5,976 bases of DNA from Sphingomonas sp. (GCA_019247755.1 JAFBAM010000211.1:1-5976), one strand, 5' to 3'; counted from the stretch's first letter, positions 1 through 5,566 are shown. Notes: generated from the letters alone by a model not told the origin. A program made the numbers and translations.

Positions 1-1042
1 CGACCGCGACGTGTTCAGCGGCGAGGTGCAGCGCGCGCTGGAAGCGCTGCCCAATGTCGAGATCGTGCGCGAGCGGGTGGATGCCCTGCCCTTGTCCGGA
101 CCGACGATCGTGGCGACAGGCCCGCTGACCGCGGCAAGCCTCGCAGCCAGCATCGCCGGCGCAACCGGCTCCGACAGCCTGGCGTTCTTCGATGCCATCG
201 CCCCGATCGTCCACCGCGACAGCATCGACATGGATGTGTGCTGGATGGCCGCGCGCTGGGACAAGGGCGGCAAGGATTACATCAACTGCCCGCTCGACAA
301 GGAGCAGTACGACGCTTTCATCCAGGCTCTCGTCGACGGCGAGAAAATGCCGTTCAAGGATTGGGAACAGGACACGCCGTATTTCGAGGGCTGCATGCCC
401 ATCGAGGTCATGGCCGAGCGCGGACCTGAGACCCTCCGCTACGGGCCGATGAAGCCGACCGGCCTGGACAATCCTCGAACCGGCCGCTGGCCTCATGCCG
501 TCGTACAGCTGCGGCAGGACAATGCCCTTGGCACATTGTGGAACATGGTTGGGTTCCAGACCAAGCTGAAGCATGGCGAGCAGGTCCGCATCTTTCGAAG
601 CATTCCCGGTCTCGAGAATGCCGAGTTCGCACGCCTCGGCGGAATCCACCGCAACAGCTTCATCAACTCGCCGCGGCTGCTCGACGGCGAGCTGCGGCTG
701 AAGTCGAAGCCTAACGTTCGCTTTGCGGGGCAGATCACCGGCTGCGAAGGCTATGTCGAAAGCGCTGCGGTAGGGATTCTCGCCGCCCGCTTTGCGGCTG
801 CTGAGCTGCGCGGAGAATCCCTTTCCTCCCCTCCGCCCGAAACCGCACTCGGCGCCATCCTTGCCCACATCACCGGCGGCGCAGATGCCGAGACGTTTCA
901 GCCAATGAACGTCAACTTCGGTCTCATGCCACCGCTAGTTGGCCGATTGAAACGCGCCGACCGCAAGAAGGCCTATACCGATCGTGCGCGGGCAGCACTC
1001 GCCGCGTGGTTGAACGACGTAAAGGTCCGCGAACCCACCTAG
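1..1042 (+). CDS. trmFO: TrmFO, folate/FAD-dependent tRNA (uracil-54-C5) methyltransferase, 5' partial
   Basis: Makes ribothymidine (m5U54) in the T-loop of tRNA, using methylenetetrahydrofolate as carbon donor and reduced FAD as reductant; a cytosolic flavoprotein. The reading frame is open from base 2 (codons D-R-D before the first GTG at 11), so the true start and the N-terminal FAD-binding fold lie left of the window. About 346 residues are present; family members are roughly 435-460, so about 100 are missing. Visible family signatures, numbered from the GTG at 11: TGPLT at 36-40; YFEGCMPIEVMAERG with Cys128, which I equate with the catalytic cysteine of the Bacillus enzyme; the RYGPMKP segment; and the C-terminal FAD-contacting GQITGCEGYVES. 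No frameshift or lost motif is seen. It is the only plus-strand gene and converges on the BLUF gene, with the stop codons overlapping. Identification is strong from motif content; the cysteine assignment is from memory of the family. Confidence 0.96.
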   Translation, partial: DRDVFSGEVQRALEALPNVEIVRERVDALPLSGPTIVATGPLTAASLAASIAGATGSDSLAFFDAIAPIVHRDSIDMDVCWMAARWDKGGKDYINCPLDKEQYDAFIQALVDGEKMPFKDWEQDTPYFEGCMPIEVMAERGPETLRYGPMKPTGLDNPRTGRWPHAVVQLRQDNALGTLWNMVGFQTKLKHGEQVRIFRSIPGLENAEFARLGGIHRNSFINSPRLLDGELRLKSKPNVRFAGQITGCEGYVESAAVGILAARFAAAELRGESLSSPPPETALGAILAHITGGADAETFQPMNVNFGLMPPLVGRLKRADRKKAYTDRARAALAAWLNDVKVREPT

Positions 1043-1455
1043 AAAGAGACCGTGCCGGAAATTGCTTCGGTCATGCGGAACACCCGGTCCTTGACCGGCT
1101 CGGCGACCGTCGCCGGCAGGCGGCCCGCGACCTCATCCTTCGCGTCGAAATAGCTCGCGCTGACCTTTACGAGTTCCATCGACCAGTCAGGAAAGCTTCG
1201 CTCCTTGACTGGACGCTCGTCGCGCACCTCAATGCCGCTATGGCGCGGATCGCGCCGCAGCCGCTCCACCAACTCGTCGATAGCCATTGGGGCACCCTCG
1301 ATGATCTGGAGGAAGTGTGTGCCATTGAAGATAAGGATGCCGGTAATTCCTTCGAGGGCATTCACCGCTCGGGCCGTACGATGAATGGCCTCCAGCTCGC
1401 CCACATCCAGGTCGAGGCGGGCGAGGCTGGTGTAAGTCAGTGATTTCAAACTCAT
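1039..1455 (-). CDS. Short BLUF-domain blue-light photoreceptor
   Basis: A 138-residue protein that is almost entirely one BLUF domain, a flavin-binding blue-light sensor. All residues of the BLUF photocycle are in place, at the same numbers as in cyanobacterial Slr1694/PixD: Tyr8 (in SLTYTS), Asn32, Gln50 (in FLQIIEG), Trp91 and Met93 (in FPDWSM). The GITGILIFNG strand and the RRDPRH segment are also typical. Residues about 100-138 form a short C-terminal cap; there is no fused EAL, GGDEF or other output domain. It therefore belongs to the stand-alone BLUF class, which usually signals by protein-protein contact. The ATG at 1455 is chosen because AAGG lies 7 bases upstream and because Tyr8 then falls at its canonical position. 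It is 36 bp downstream of the EF-hand gene on the same strand and may be cotranscribed. Flavin binding is near certain by homology; the output partner is unknown. Confidence 0.95.
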   Translation of the reverse strand: MSLKSLTYTSLARLDLDVGELEAIHRTARAVNALEGITGILIFNGTHFLQIIEGAPMAIDELVERLRRDPRHSGIEVRDERPVKERSFPDWSMELVKVSASYFDAKDEVAGRLPATVAEPVKDRVFRMTEAISGTVSF

Positions 1456-1462
1456 ACCCAGG

Positions 1463-1483
1463 CCTTAGCGGCGGGAGCCAAGG
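1463..1483 (-). promoter_or_regulatory. Hairpin over the BLUF gene ribosome binding site
   Basis: In the minus-strand RNA, CCUUGGC (1483-1477), a 7-base loop (1476-1470) and GCUAAGG (1469-1463) can pair over 7 bp, including one G-U pair. The 3' arm contains the AAGG that serves as the only visible Shine-Dalgarno sequence, ending 7 bases before the ATG at 1455. Pairing would hide the ribosome binding site. No U-tract follows, so it is not a typical terminator. The complementarity is seen directly; a regulatory role is inference. Confidence 0.45.
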
Positions 1484-1491
1484 CAGCAAGG

Positions 1492-1965
1492 TCAATCGTC
1501 GGCGGATGCCACGGTTGTTGTCTCACGTCGGCAGCTGCAGCTCGGATGTTTGGGGGGCGGTGGCGCGGTAGTCGCATATTCGGCAGCGGTCAGCACGCCG
1601 TCGTGGTTTACGTCCGCACCCTGAAACTTCCCGATCGTCTTCGTAGCCCATTCCTCGAACGACAATGCTCCATTGCCGTTCGAATCCAGCTTCGCGAACG
1701 CCTTGCGCCGTGCGCCGAGCAACTCCTCGGCCTCGATCTTTCCGTCCTTGTTCTTATCGGCCCGGCTGAAGCGCCGTTCCTCGCGGCTCTTCGGGCTCGC
1801 TTCCGGCGCCCGCAGAGAGTTCGAGGCCAGCATCGACGCGTTATAAGCCTGAGGCTTCGGCGCGGCCGGAAGTTCGGGCCCCTGCTCAGCATGGGACTGC
1901 CAGATCAAAAACGCACCGGTCATCAAGAGAAAGCAGGCGGCAACGCCAGCAAAGAAACGCAACAA
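1492..1965 (-). CDS. Membrane-anchored or secreted three-EF-hand protein
   Basis: A 157-residue protein of unknown specific role. Residues about 4-22 are a hydrophobic helix after an N-terminal Arg, followed by S-H-A/E at 24-27, which could be a signal peptidase I site; it is therefore periplasmic or anchored in the inner membrane. A Pro/Ala-rich linker (29-60) precedes three canonical 12-residue EF-hand loops exactly 24 residues apart: D70-E81 (DKNKDGKIEAEE), D94-E105 (DSNGNGALSFEE) and D118-E129 (DVNHDGVLTAAE). All have acidic or Asn ligands at positions 1, 3 and 5, Gly at 6 and Glu at 12, so calcium binding is likely. The tail has a Pro run and a Cys-x-Cys (143-145), which may bind metal or be oxidised. 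The start is TTG: a clear GGAG lies 7 bases upstream, and the next Met (15) would cut the hydrophobic helix. The second codon is also TTG. Three hands rather than an even number leaves one unpaired, suggesting dimerisation or a degenerate partner. Confidence 0.88.
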   Translation of the reverse strand: MLRFFAGVAACFLLMTGAFLIWQSHAEQGPELPAAPKPQAYNASMLASNSLRAPEASPKSREERRFSRADKNKDGKIEAEELLGARRKAFAKLDSNGNGALSFEEWATKTIGKFQGADVNHDGVLTAAEYATTAPPPPKHPSCSCRRETTTVASADD

Positions 1966-1969
1966 GGCA

Positions 1970-1993
1970 AATCTCCGTCAGTTCGAGGAGATT
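1970..1993 (-). promoter_or_regulatory. Hairpin sequestering the EF-hand gene Shine-Dalgarno
   Basis: A perfect 7-bp inverted repeat, AATCTCC (1993-1987 on the minus strand) and GGAGATT (1976-1970), is separated by a 10-base loop. The GGAG of the 3' arm is the Shine-Dalgarno for the TTG start at 1965, with 7-base spacing. Folding would block ribosome access; melting or a bound factor would open it. There is no trailing U-tract, which argues against a terminator. The repeat and its overlap with the binding site are seen directly; control by temperature, a protein or coupling is inference. Confidence 0.5.
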
Positions 1994-2041
1994 CGGCACG
2001 CCCGCACCTTTCTGTTCTTGAGACGTTCCTGTCAACCAGCG

Positions 2042-2641
2042 TTAAATGCGACCCGTAAATCGATGCCGCAAGAGGGCCCACGCCCGGCCGGGCGTCGCCT
2101 CGGCTTCGAGCGGGCCCCGCGCCGCCAGAGCGGCGAGGGCAGTCAAAGGCCTGAGCGGACGATCGATAGTGGTTCGGCTCAGATCGCATTCCTCTGAGGC
2201 AAATTGAGCGAGGCCGCGACGGGCTACATCGACGGAGGCAAACAACCGCCCGCCCCGCGCCACGTCATCGTTGAATTCGGCACCGAGAAGCTGGGCGCCA
2301 AGCTCGAACAGCGCCTCACCCCTTCTGCCGATCCTCGTTGGGTCTGGTCTCACGTCCACCAAGGCAGCCCAACCGTCTTCCAACTTTGCGAGATCGCTTC
2401 CTTTCAAACCGCGCGAAAGAAGCTGTTTCGCTGCGGCCTGCAGCCGAGGTTCGGCCGGCACCTTGCCCTGATCGAGCTCCCCAAGCCGCTCGCGCCACCA
2501 GGCGAGCTTGATCGCGGCAAGCGCGGGCTGCGTCGATCGCGAGACGACCTCCCCCATCGCCTCGTCGATATCCAGCAATGCATCGAACGCGGGGCGAAGG
2601 TCGGCCGGCCAGTAGAGCCGGACGAGGTCCCGGTCGCGCAA
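2042..2641 (-). CDS. Squalene/phytoene synthase-family protein, short, probably non-catalytic
   Basis: A 199-residue, all-helical protein resembling the squalene/phytoene synthase superfamily, closest in feel to its NDUFAF6-like branch. Family marks are the start RDLVRLYWPADLRPAF, the segment ALLDIDEAMGEVV, and especially IKLAWWRERL (44-53), matching the family's conserved LxWWRD/E helix; the G-E-A-L-F-E-L-G-A-Q-L-L-G helix and A-R-G-G-R-L-F-A (about 108-135) correspond to the second half. It is about 70-100 residues shorter than usual, and I see neither Asp-rich DxxxD motif needed for magnesium-diphosphate binding, so prenyl synthase activity is doubtful. Start TTG at 2641 lies one base after the pdhB stop, has no strong Shine-Dalgarno, and probably depends on reinitiation by ribosomes finishing pdhB. 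No other usable start precedes the conserved N-terminal block; the first in-frame Met is residue 29. The function is not known; a role in respiratory complex assembly is only an analogy with NDUFAF6. Confidence 0.8.
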   Translation of the reverse strand: MRDRDLVRLYWPADLRPAFDALLDIDEAMGEVVSRSTQPALAAIKLAWWRERLGELDQGKVPAEPRLQAAAKQLLSRGLKGSDLAKLEDGWAALVDVRPDPTRIGRRGEALFELGAQLLGAEFNDDVARGGRLFASVDVARRGLAQFASEECDLSRTTIDRPLRPLTALAALAARGPLEAEATPGRAWALLRHRFTGRI

Positions 2642-2642
2642 A

Positions 2643-4058
2643 TTACCGATAGGTGACCTGCTTCACCGCCTCGACCACCTGCGACGCCTTGATTAGCGCC
2701 ATCTTCTCCAGGTTCGCGGCATAGGGCAGCGGCACGTCGATATCGGTGACGCGCAGGACCGGCGCATCCAAATCGTCGAAGCCCTCAGTCATCGCGATCG
2801 CAATGATCTCCGACGCGATCGAGCAGGTCGGCCAACCTTCTTCGACAACCACCATGCGGTTGGTGCGCTTCAGGCTTTCGAGGACCGTCGCTTTGTCGAG
2901 CGGACGCAGCGTGCGAAGGTCGATCACCTCCGCGTTGATGCCCTGGGCCATCAGCTCTTGCGCCGCTTCAAGCGCAACGCCGACCCCGATCGAGTAAGTG
3001 ACGATGGTTACGTCCTTGCCCGGACGCACGATTCGCGCCTTGCCGATTGGAAGGACATAATCGTCGAGCTGCGGCACATCGAAATGCTGGCCGTAAAGCA
3101 GCTCGTTCTCGAGGAACACGACCGGGTCGTCGGTGCGAATGGCGGCCTTCAGCAATCCCTTAGCGTCGGCGGCGCTGTAGGGGGCGATGACGACGAGGCC
3201 CGGAACGCTGGCGTACCACGCACCGTAATTCTGGCTGTGCTGTGCAGCCACGCGCGCCGCAGCGCCGTTCGGTCCGCGGAACACGATCGGGCAGCGCATC
3301 TGTCCGCCCGACATGTAATTCGTCTTCGCGGCCGAATTGATGATGTGGTCGATCGCCTGCATCGCGAAGTTGAAGGTCATGAACTCGATGATGGGCCTCA
3401 GGCCGCCCATCGCCGCGCCGGTGCCGATGCCGGCGAAGCCATATTCGGTGATCGGCGTGTCGACGACGCGCTTGGCCCCGAATTCCTGGAGCAGGTTCTG
3501 CGTGACCTTGTAGGCGCCTTGGTACTCGGCGACTTCCTCGCCCATCACGAAGACGCGCTCATCGGCGCGCATTTCCTCCGCCATCGCGTCGCGCAGCGCC
3601 TCGCGCACCGTCATGGTGACGAGTGGAGTGCCTTCGGGCACTTCAGGATCATCGTGAGTCTTGGCAACATCGGCAACGAGGTCGCGAGCAGCGGTCTCGA
3701 ACACGTGTGGCGTCGGGGTTGCTTCATCCTGTTGAGAGGCGGGCGCAGGCACCGAAGGCTCTTCCTTCATCGCCGGCTTGGGCGCCTCGGCGGGAGCGGC
3801 GTCGCTGGCAGCTTCACCTTCCCCAGATAGCAAGGCAATCGGCTGACCGACCTTCACCCCGTCGGTGCCTTCGGGCACCAGGATCTTGGCGATCTTGCCT
3901 TCGTCGACGGCCTCAAACTCCATCGTCGCCTTGTCGGTCTCGATTTCGGCGAGGATGTCGCCCGACTTCACGTCGTCGCCCTCCTTCACCAGCCATTTGG
4001 CGAGCGTGCCCTCCTCCATCGTCGGGGAAAGGGCGGGCATCTTCAGCTCGGTCGGCAT
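2643..4058 (-). CDS. pdhB: Pyruvate dehydrogenase E1 component, beta subunit, with N-terminal lipoyl domain
   Basis: With PdhA it forms the thiamine-diphosphate E1 enzyme that decarboxylates pyruvate and passes the acetyl group to lipoyl-E2; cytosolic. Of 471 residues, 1-80 are a complete biotinyl/lipoyl domain (start PTELKMPALSPTMEEG, modified Lys43 in ETDKATMEFE). Residues about 83-145 are an Ala/Pro/Glu-rich flexible linker, and 146-471 are the E1-beta transketolase-type domain. Visible there are GEEVAEYQGAYK (173-184), DTPITEYGFAG with Glu205 matching the glutamate that activates thiamine in human E1-beta, the EFMTFNFAMQAIDHIINSAAK segment split across 225-245, RGPNG (261-265), AAQHSQ (271-276) and the C-terminal VPLPYA. 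Lipoyl-E1-beta fusions are known in alphaproteobacteria such as Zymomonas and Sinorhizobium. The start ATG overlaps the pdhA stop by one base (TGATG), and GGGAG sits 6 bases before it. No truncation is seen. Confidence 0.98.
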   Translation of the reverse strand: MPTELKMPALSPTMEEGTLAKWLVKEGDDVKSGDILAEIETDKATMEFEAVDEGKIAKILVPEGTDGVKVGQPIALLSGEGEAASDAAPAEAPKPAMKEEPSVPAPASQQDEATPTPHVFETAARDLVADVAKTHDDPEVPEGTPLVTMTVREALRDAMAEEMRADERVFVMGEEVAEYQGAYKVTQNLLQEFGAKRVVDTPITEYGFAGIGTGAAMGGLRPIIEFMTFNFAMQAIDHIINSAAKTNYMSGGQMRCPIVFRGPNGAAARVAAQHSQNYGAWYASVPGLVVIAPYSAADAKGLLKAAIRTDDPVVFLENELLYGQHFDVPQLDDYVLPIGKARIVRPGKDVTIVTYSIGVGVALEAAQELMAQGINAEVIDLRTLRPLDKATVLESLKRTNRMVVVEEGWPTCSIASEIIAIAMTEGFDDLDAPVLRVTDIDVPLPYAANLEKMALIKASQVVEAVKQVTYR

Positions 4059-5125
4059 CAGTAGCTCCCAACCAGCACGTCGGTGTAGAGCTCTTCGGGC
4101 GCAGGCTCGGGCGCATCCTCAGCAAACTTCGCAGCTTCGACCACGATATCCTTGATTTCCTTGTCGATTGCCTTGAGGTCGTCTTCCTTGACGCCAAGCT
4201 TCACGAGTTCGCGTTCGGCGTGGCTGATGGGGTCGTTGTGCTCGCGGACGTCCTGCACTTCCTCGCGGGTGCGGTAGCGGGCCGGATCCGACATCGAGTG
4301 CCCGCGATAGCGATAGGTCAGCAGCTCGAGCAGGATCGGGCCCTTGCCGCTCCGCGTCCATTCCAGCGCAACGTCCGCCGCGCCGCGAACCGCAAGCACG
4401 TCCATGCCATCGACCTGCATGCCGGGGATTCGATGCGCCTGCCCGCGCCGGAACAGCTCGGGCTCGGCCGACGAGCGCTGGATCGACGTGCCCATCGCAT
4501 ATTTGTTATTCTCGACGACGTAGATGATCGGCAGGTCCCACAGCTTGGCCATGTTGAAGGCCTCATAGACCTGGCCCTGGTTGACTGCGCCGTCGCCCAT
4601 GTAAGCGAGGCAAACGCCCCCATCTTCACTGTACTTGTGCTTGAACGCGAGGCCGGTGCCGAGCGGCACCTGCGCACCGACGATGCCGTGGCCGCCGTAG
4701 AAGCCGTGGTCGACGCTGAACATGTGCATCGAACCGCCCTTGCCCTTGGAGATGCCCGCCGCGCGGCCGGTCAGCTCGGCCATGATCACCTTGGGGTCGA
4801 TCCCGTAGGCGAGCATGTGCCCGTGATCGCGATAGCCGGTGATGACACTGTCCTTTCCGACGGTCATTGCCGACTGCAGCCCGACCGCGACTGCCTCCTG
4901 GCCGATGTAGAGGTGGCAGAAGCCGCCGATCAGTCCAAGGCCGTAAAGTTGCCCTGCCCGCTCCTCGAAGCGGCGGATGAGCAGCATCTCACGGTAGAAT
5001 TGGAGCATCTGCTCCTTCGACGCCTTGAACCTTTGAGGTTGCGGCGGGCGATCGATCTTGGTTTCCTGCGAGGCCGCGGGAGCGGCAGCTTTCTTGGCGG
5101 TGCGCGCCACGGCAATCTCTCTCAT
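4058..5125 (-). CDS. pdhA: Pyruvate dehydrogenase E1 component, alpha subunit
   Basis: Alpha subunit of the E1 heterotetramer; binds the thiamine diphosphate pyrophosphate through magnesium. With the ATG at 5125 it is 355 residues, in the normal range. An Ala/Lys/Pro/Gln-rich N-terminal extension (about 1-33) precedes the conserved core. Seen in order: the RRFEERAGQLYG helix, GFCHLYIGQEAVAVG, RDHGHMLAYG, the KGKGGSMHMF loop, HGIVGAQVPLGTG, the thiamine motif beginning GDGAVNQG (Gly177-Asp178-Gly179) and ending in the Asn-Asn pair 206-207, and the YRYRGHSMSDPARYR loop, equivalent to the phosphorylated loop of mammalian E1-alpha. A longer TTG start at 5170, directly after the ftsB stop, would add 15 residues (PPAKPPLIGG...). 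I prefer the ATG because those codons overlap a hairpin and promoter-like elements and because the extra residues show no family similarity I recognise. No strong Shine-Dalgarno is visible for either start. Confidence 0.97.
   Translation of the reverse strand: MREIAVARTAKKAAAPAASQETKIDRPPQPQRFKASKEQMLQFYREMLLIRRFEERAGQLYGLGLIGGFCHLYIGQEAVAVGLQSAMTVGKDSVITGYRDHGHMLAYGIDPKVIMAELTGRAAGISKGKGGSMHMFSVDHGFYGGHGIVGAQVPLGTGLAFKHKYSEDGGVCLAYMGDGAVNQGQVYEAFNMAKLWDLPIIYVVENNKYAMGTSIQRSSAEPELFRRGQAHRIPGMQVDGMDVLAVRGAADVALEWTRSGKGPILLELLTYRYRGHSMSDPARYRTREEVQDVREHNDPISHAERELVKLGVKEDDLKAIDKEIKDIVVEAAKFAEDAPEPAPEELYTDVLVGSY
4065..4069 (-). promoter_or_regulatory. Strong Shine-Dalgarno of pdhB inside the end of pdhA
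   Basis: The minus strand reads GGGAG, then six bases, then the pdhB ATG. It lies within the last codons of pdhA, so pdhB has its own good ribosome binding site as well as the TGATG stop-start overlap. This fits near-stoichiometric alpha and beta subunit synthesis. Confidence 0.8.
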
Positions 5126-5138
5126 GACTGAAGCGGGC

Positions 5139-5155
5139 CCGCCTATAAGAGGCGG
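5139..5155. repeat. Inverted repeat between ftsB and pdhA
   Basis: CCGCCT (5139-5144), a 5-base spacer and AGGCGG (5150-5155) form a perfect 6-bp stem, next to an overlapping 10-bp perfect palindrome GCGGGCCCGC (5133-5142). In the minus-strand transcript no U-tract follows, so it is not an intrinsic terminator in the operon direction. If readthrough RNA from ftsB exists, the hairpin ends 13 bases before the pdhA ATG. It may instead be an operator, since it overlaps the candidate -10 element. Confidence 0.4.
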
Positions 5156-5170
5156 TTTGGCAGGCGGCAA
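5142..5170 (-). promoter_or_regulatory. Possible sigma-70 type promoter for pdhAB
   Basis: In the 45 bp between ftsB and pdhA the minus strand has TTGCCG (5170-5165), 17 bases, then TATAGG (5147-5142). Each hexamer matches the consensus at 4 of 6 positions, with ideal spacing. Transcription would begin about ten bases before the ATG at 5125, giving a very short leader. It could let pdhAB be expressed apart from eno and ftsB. In GC-rich DNA such matches arise by chance, so this is a candidate only. Confidence 0.3.
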
Positions 5171-5482
5171 CTAGTCGAGCGGGATCACCACTTCGTCAGG
5201 CCGGACGAGGCCCAGGTCCTTGCGAACCAGCTCATCGGCCATGTCAGGATCGGCCTTCCTGGGATCGAGCAGTTGCGAGCGGTGCTTCAGCTGCGCACGC
5301 TCGGTCTCGATCTGCGCGAGCTCGGCCTGCCGCTGCTGCAGCGCGCGGTGATAGCTGCCCCAAGCGAGGATGCCGTTCGGGCCCGCGATCGCATGGCCGG
5401 CGAAGGTGCCGACGACAATCACCGCCAGGGCCGGCATCGCCACCCTGCGGATCAATCCGAAAATGCGGTTCGCTCCACCCAT
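5171..5482 (-). CDS. ftsB: Cell division protein FtsB (septum formation initiator, DivIC family)
   Basis: A small bitopic inner-membrane protein of the divisome that pairs with FtsL and binds FtsQ. From the ATG at 5482 it has 103 residues: a basic N-terminal segment (NRIFGLIRR), one transmembrane helix about 15-33 (MPALAVIVVGTFAGHAIAG), the typical GPNGILAWGSYHRAL, a charged coiled coil about 43-70 (QQRQAELAQIETERAQLKHR), and the alphaproteobacterial C-terminal signature DPDMADELVRKDLGLVRPDEVVIPLD split over 78-103. A longer frame from TTG at 5521 would add 13 residues, but that codon has no Shine-Dalgarno and the extension overlaps an inverted repeat; GGGTCGGG directly before the ATG is itself only a weak binding site, so the start is the least certain point. 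The position between eno and pdhA is the common alphaproteobacterial arrangement, which supports the name. Confidence 0.92.
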   Translation of the reverse strand: MGGANRIFGLIRRVAMPALAVIVVGTFAGHAIAGPNGILAWGSYHRALQQRQAELAQIETERAQLKHRSQLLDPRKADPDMADELVRKDLGLVRPDEVVIPLD

Positions 5483-5487
5483 CCCGA

Positions 5488-5514
5488 CCCAAGAAGAATC
5501 ACGAAGTCCTTGGG
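5488..5514. repeat. Inverted repeat just upstream of ftsB
   Basis: CCCAAG (5488-5493) and CTTGGG (5509-5514) form a perfect 6-bp inverted repeat with a 15-base spacer, in the eno-ftsB gap. In the minus-strand RNA the 3' arm CUUGGG ends 5 bases before the chosen ftsB ATG, so pairing could limit initiation. The rest of the 84-bp gap (to 5566) holds a T-rich run on the minus strand (around 5524-5530) but no recognisable promoter pair or terminator. Confidence 0.3.
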
Positions 5515-5566
5515 CATGCAAGCAAAAAGAATGGTTCGGTGGATATTGCGGGGATAAAGTTGTGGA

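Noticed and set aside
1024..1035. GGTT-CGCG-GACC followed by TTT on the minus strand as a terminator for the BLUF transcript
   Set aside because: Only a 4-bp stem with one wobble and three T residues, inside trmFO coding sequence; too weak.
1006..1443. Plus-strand frame of 145 codons across the BLUF gene
   Set aside because: Mirror of the BLUF gene; the minus-strand frame carries all BLUF signature residues.
1925..1935. VAAC lipobox at Cys11 of the EF-hand protein
   Set aside because: The hydrophobic stretch continues beyond the Cys to about residue 22, whereas a lipobox Cys should end it; a plain signal peptide or anchor fits better.
2025..2035. TTGACA followed by GGAAC on the minus strand before the EF-hand gene, as a sigma-70 or EcfG -35 element
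   Set aside because: No acceptable -10 hexamer at 16-18 bases and no CGTT at the EcfG spacing; a promoter call is not supported, although the perfect TTGACA is suggestive.
1546..2058. Plus-strand frame of 170 codons opposite the EF-hand gene
   Set aside because: Opposite strand has three perfect EF-hand loops and a good ribosome binding site; this frame shows no motif.
2042..2641. Active carotenoid or hopanoid pathway squalene/phytoene synthase (CrtB, HpnC or HpnD)
   Set aside because: Too short, no DxxxD motifs, and no carotenoid or hopanoid genes nearby.
2958..3830. A 290-codon plus-strand open frame
   Set aside because: Antisense to pdhB, whose identity is certain; no family motif seen in it.
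3623..5131. A 502-codon open frame on the plus strand
   Set aside because: It is wholly antisense to pdhB and pdhA, has Arg/Ala/His-rich low-information composition, and matches the usual stop-poor antisense frame of high-GC genes.
5514..5519. GCATGC palindrome upstream of ftsB
   Set aside because: A six-base palindrome alone is expected by chance and has no matching flank symmetry.
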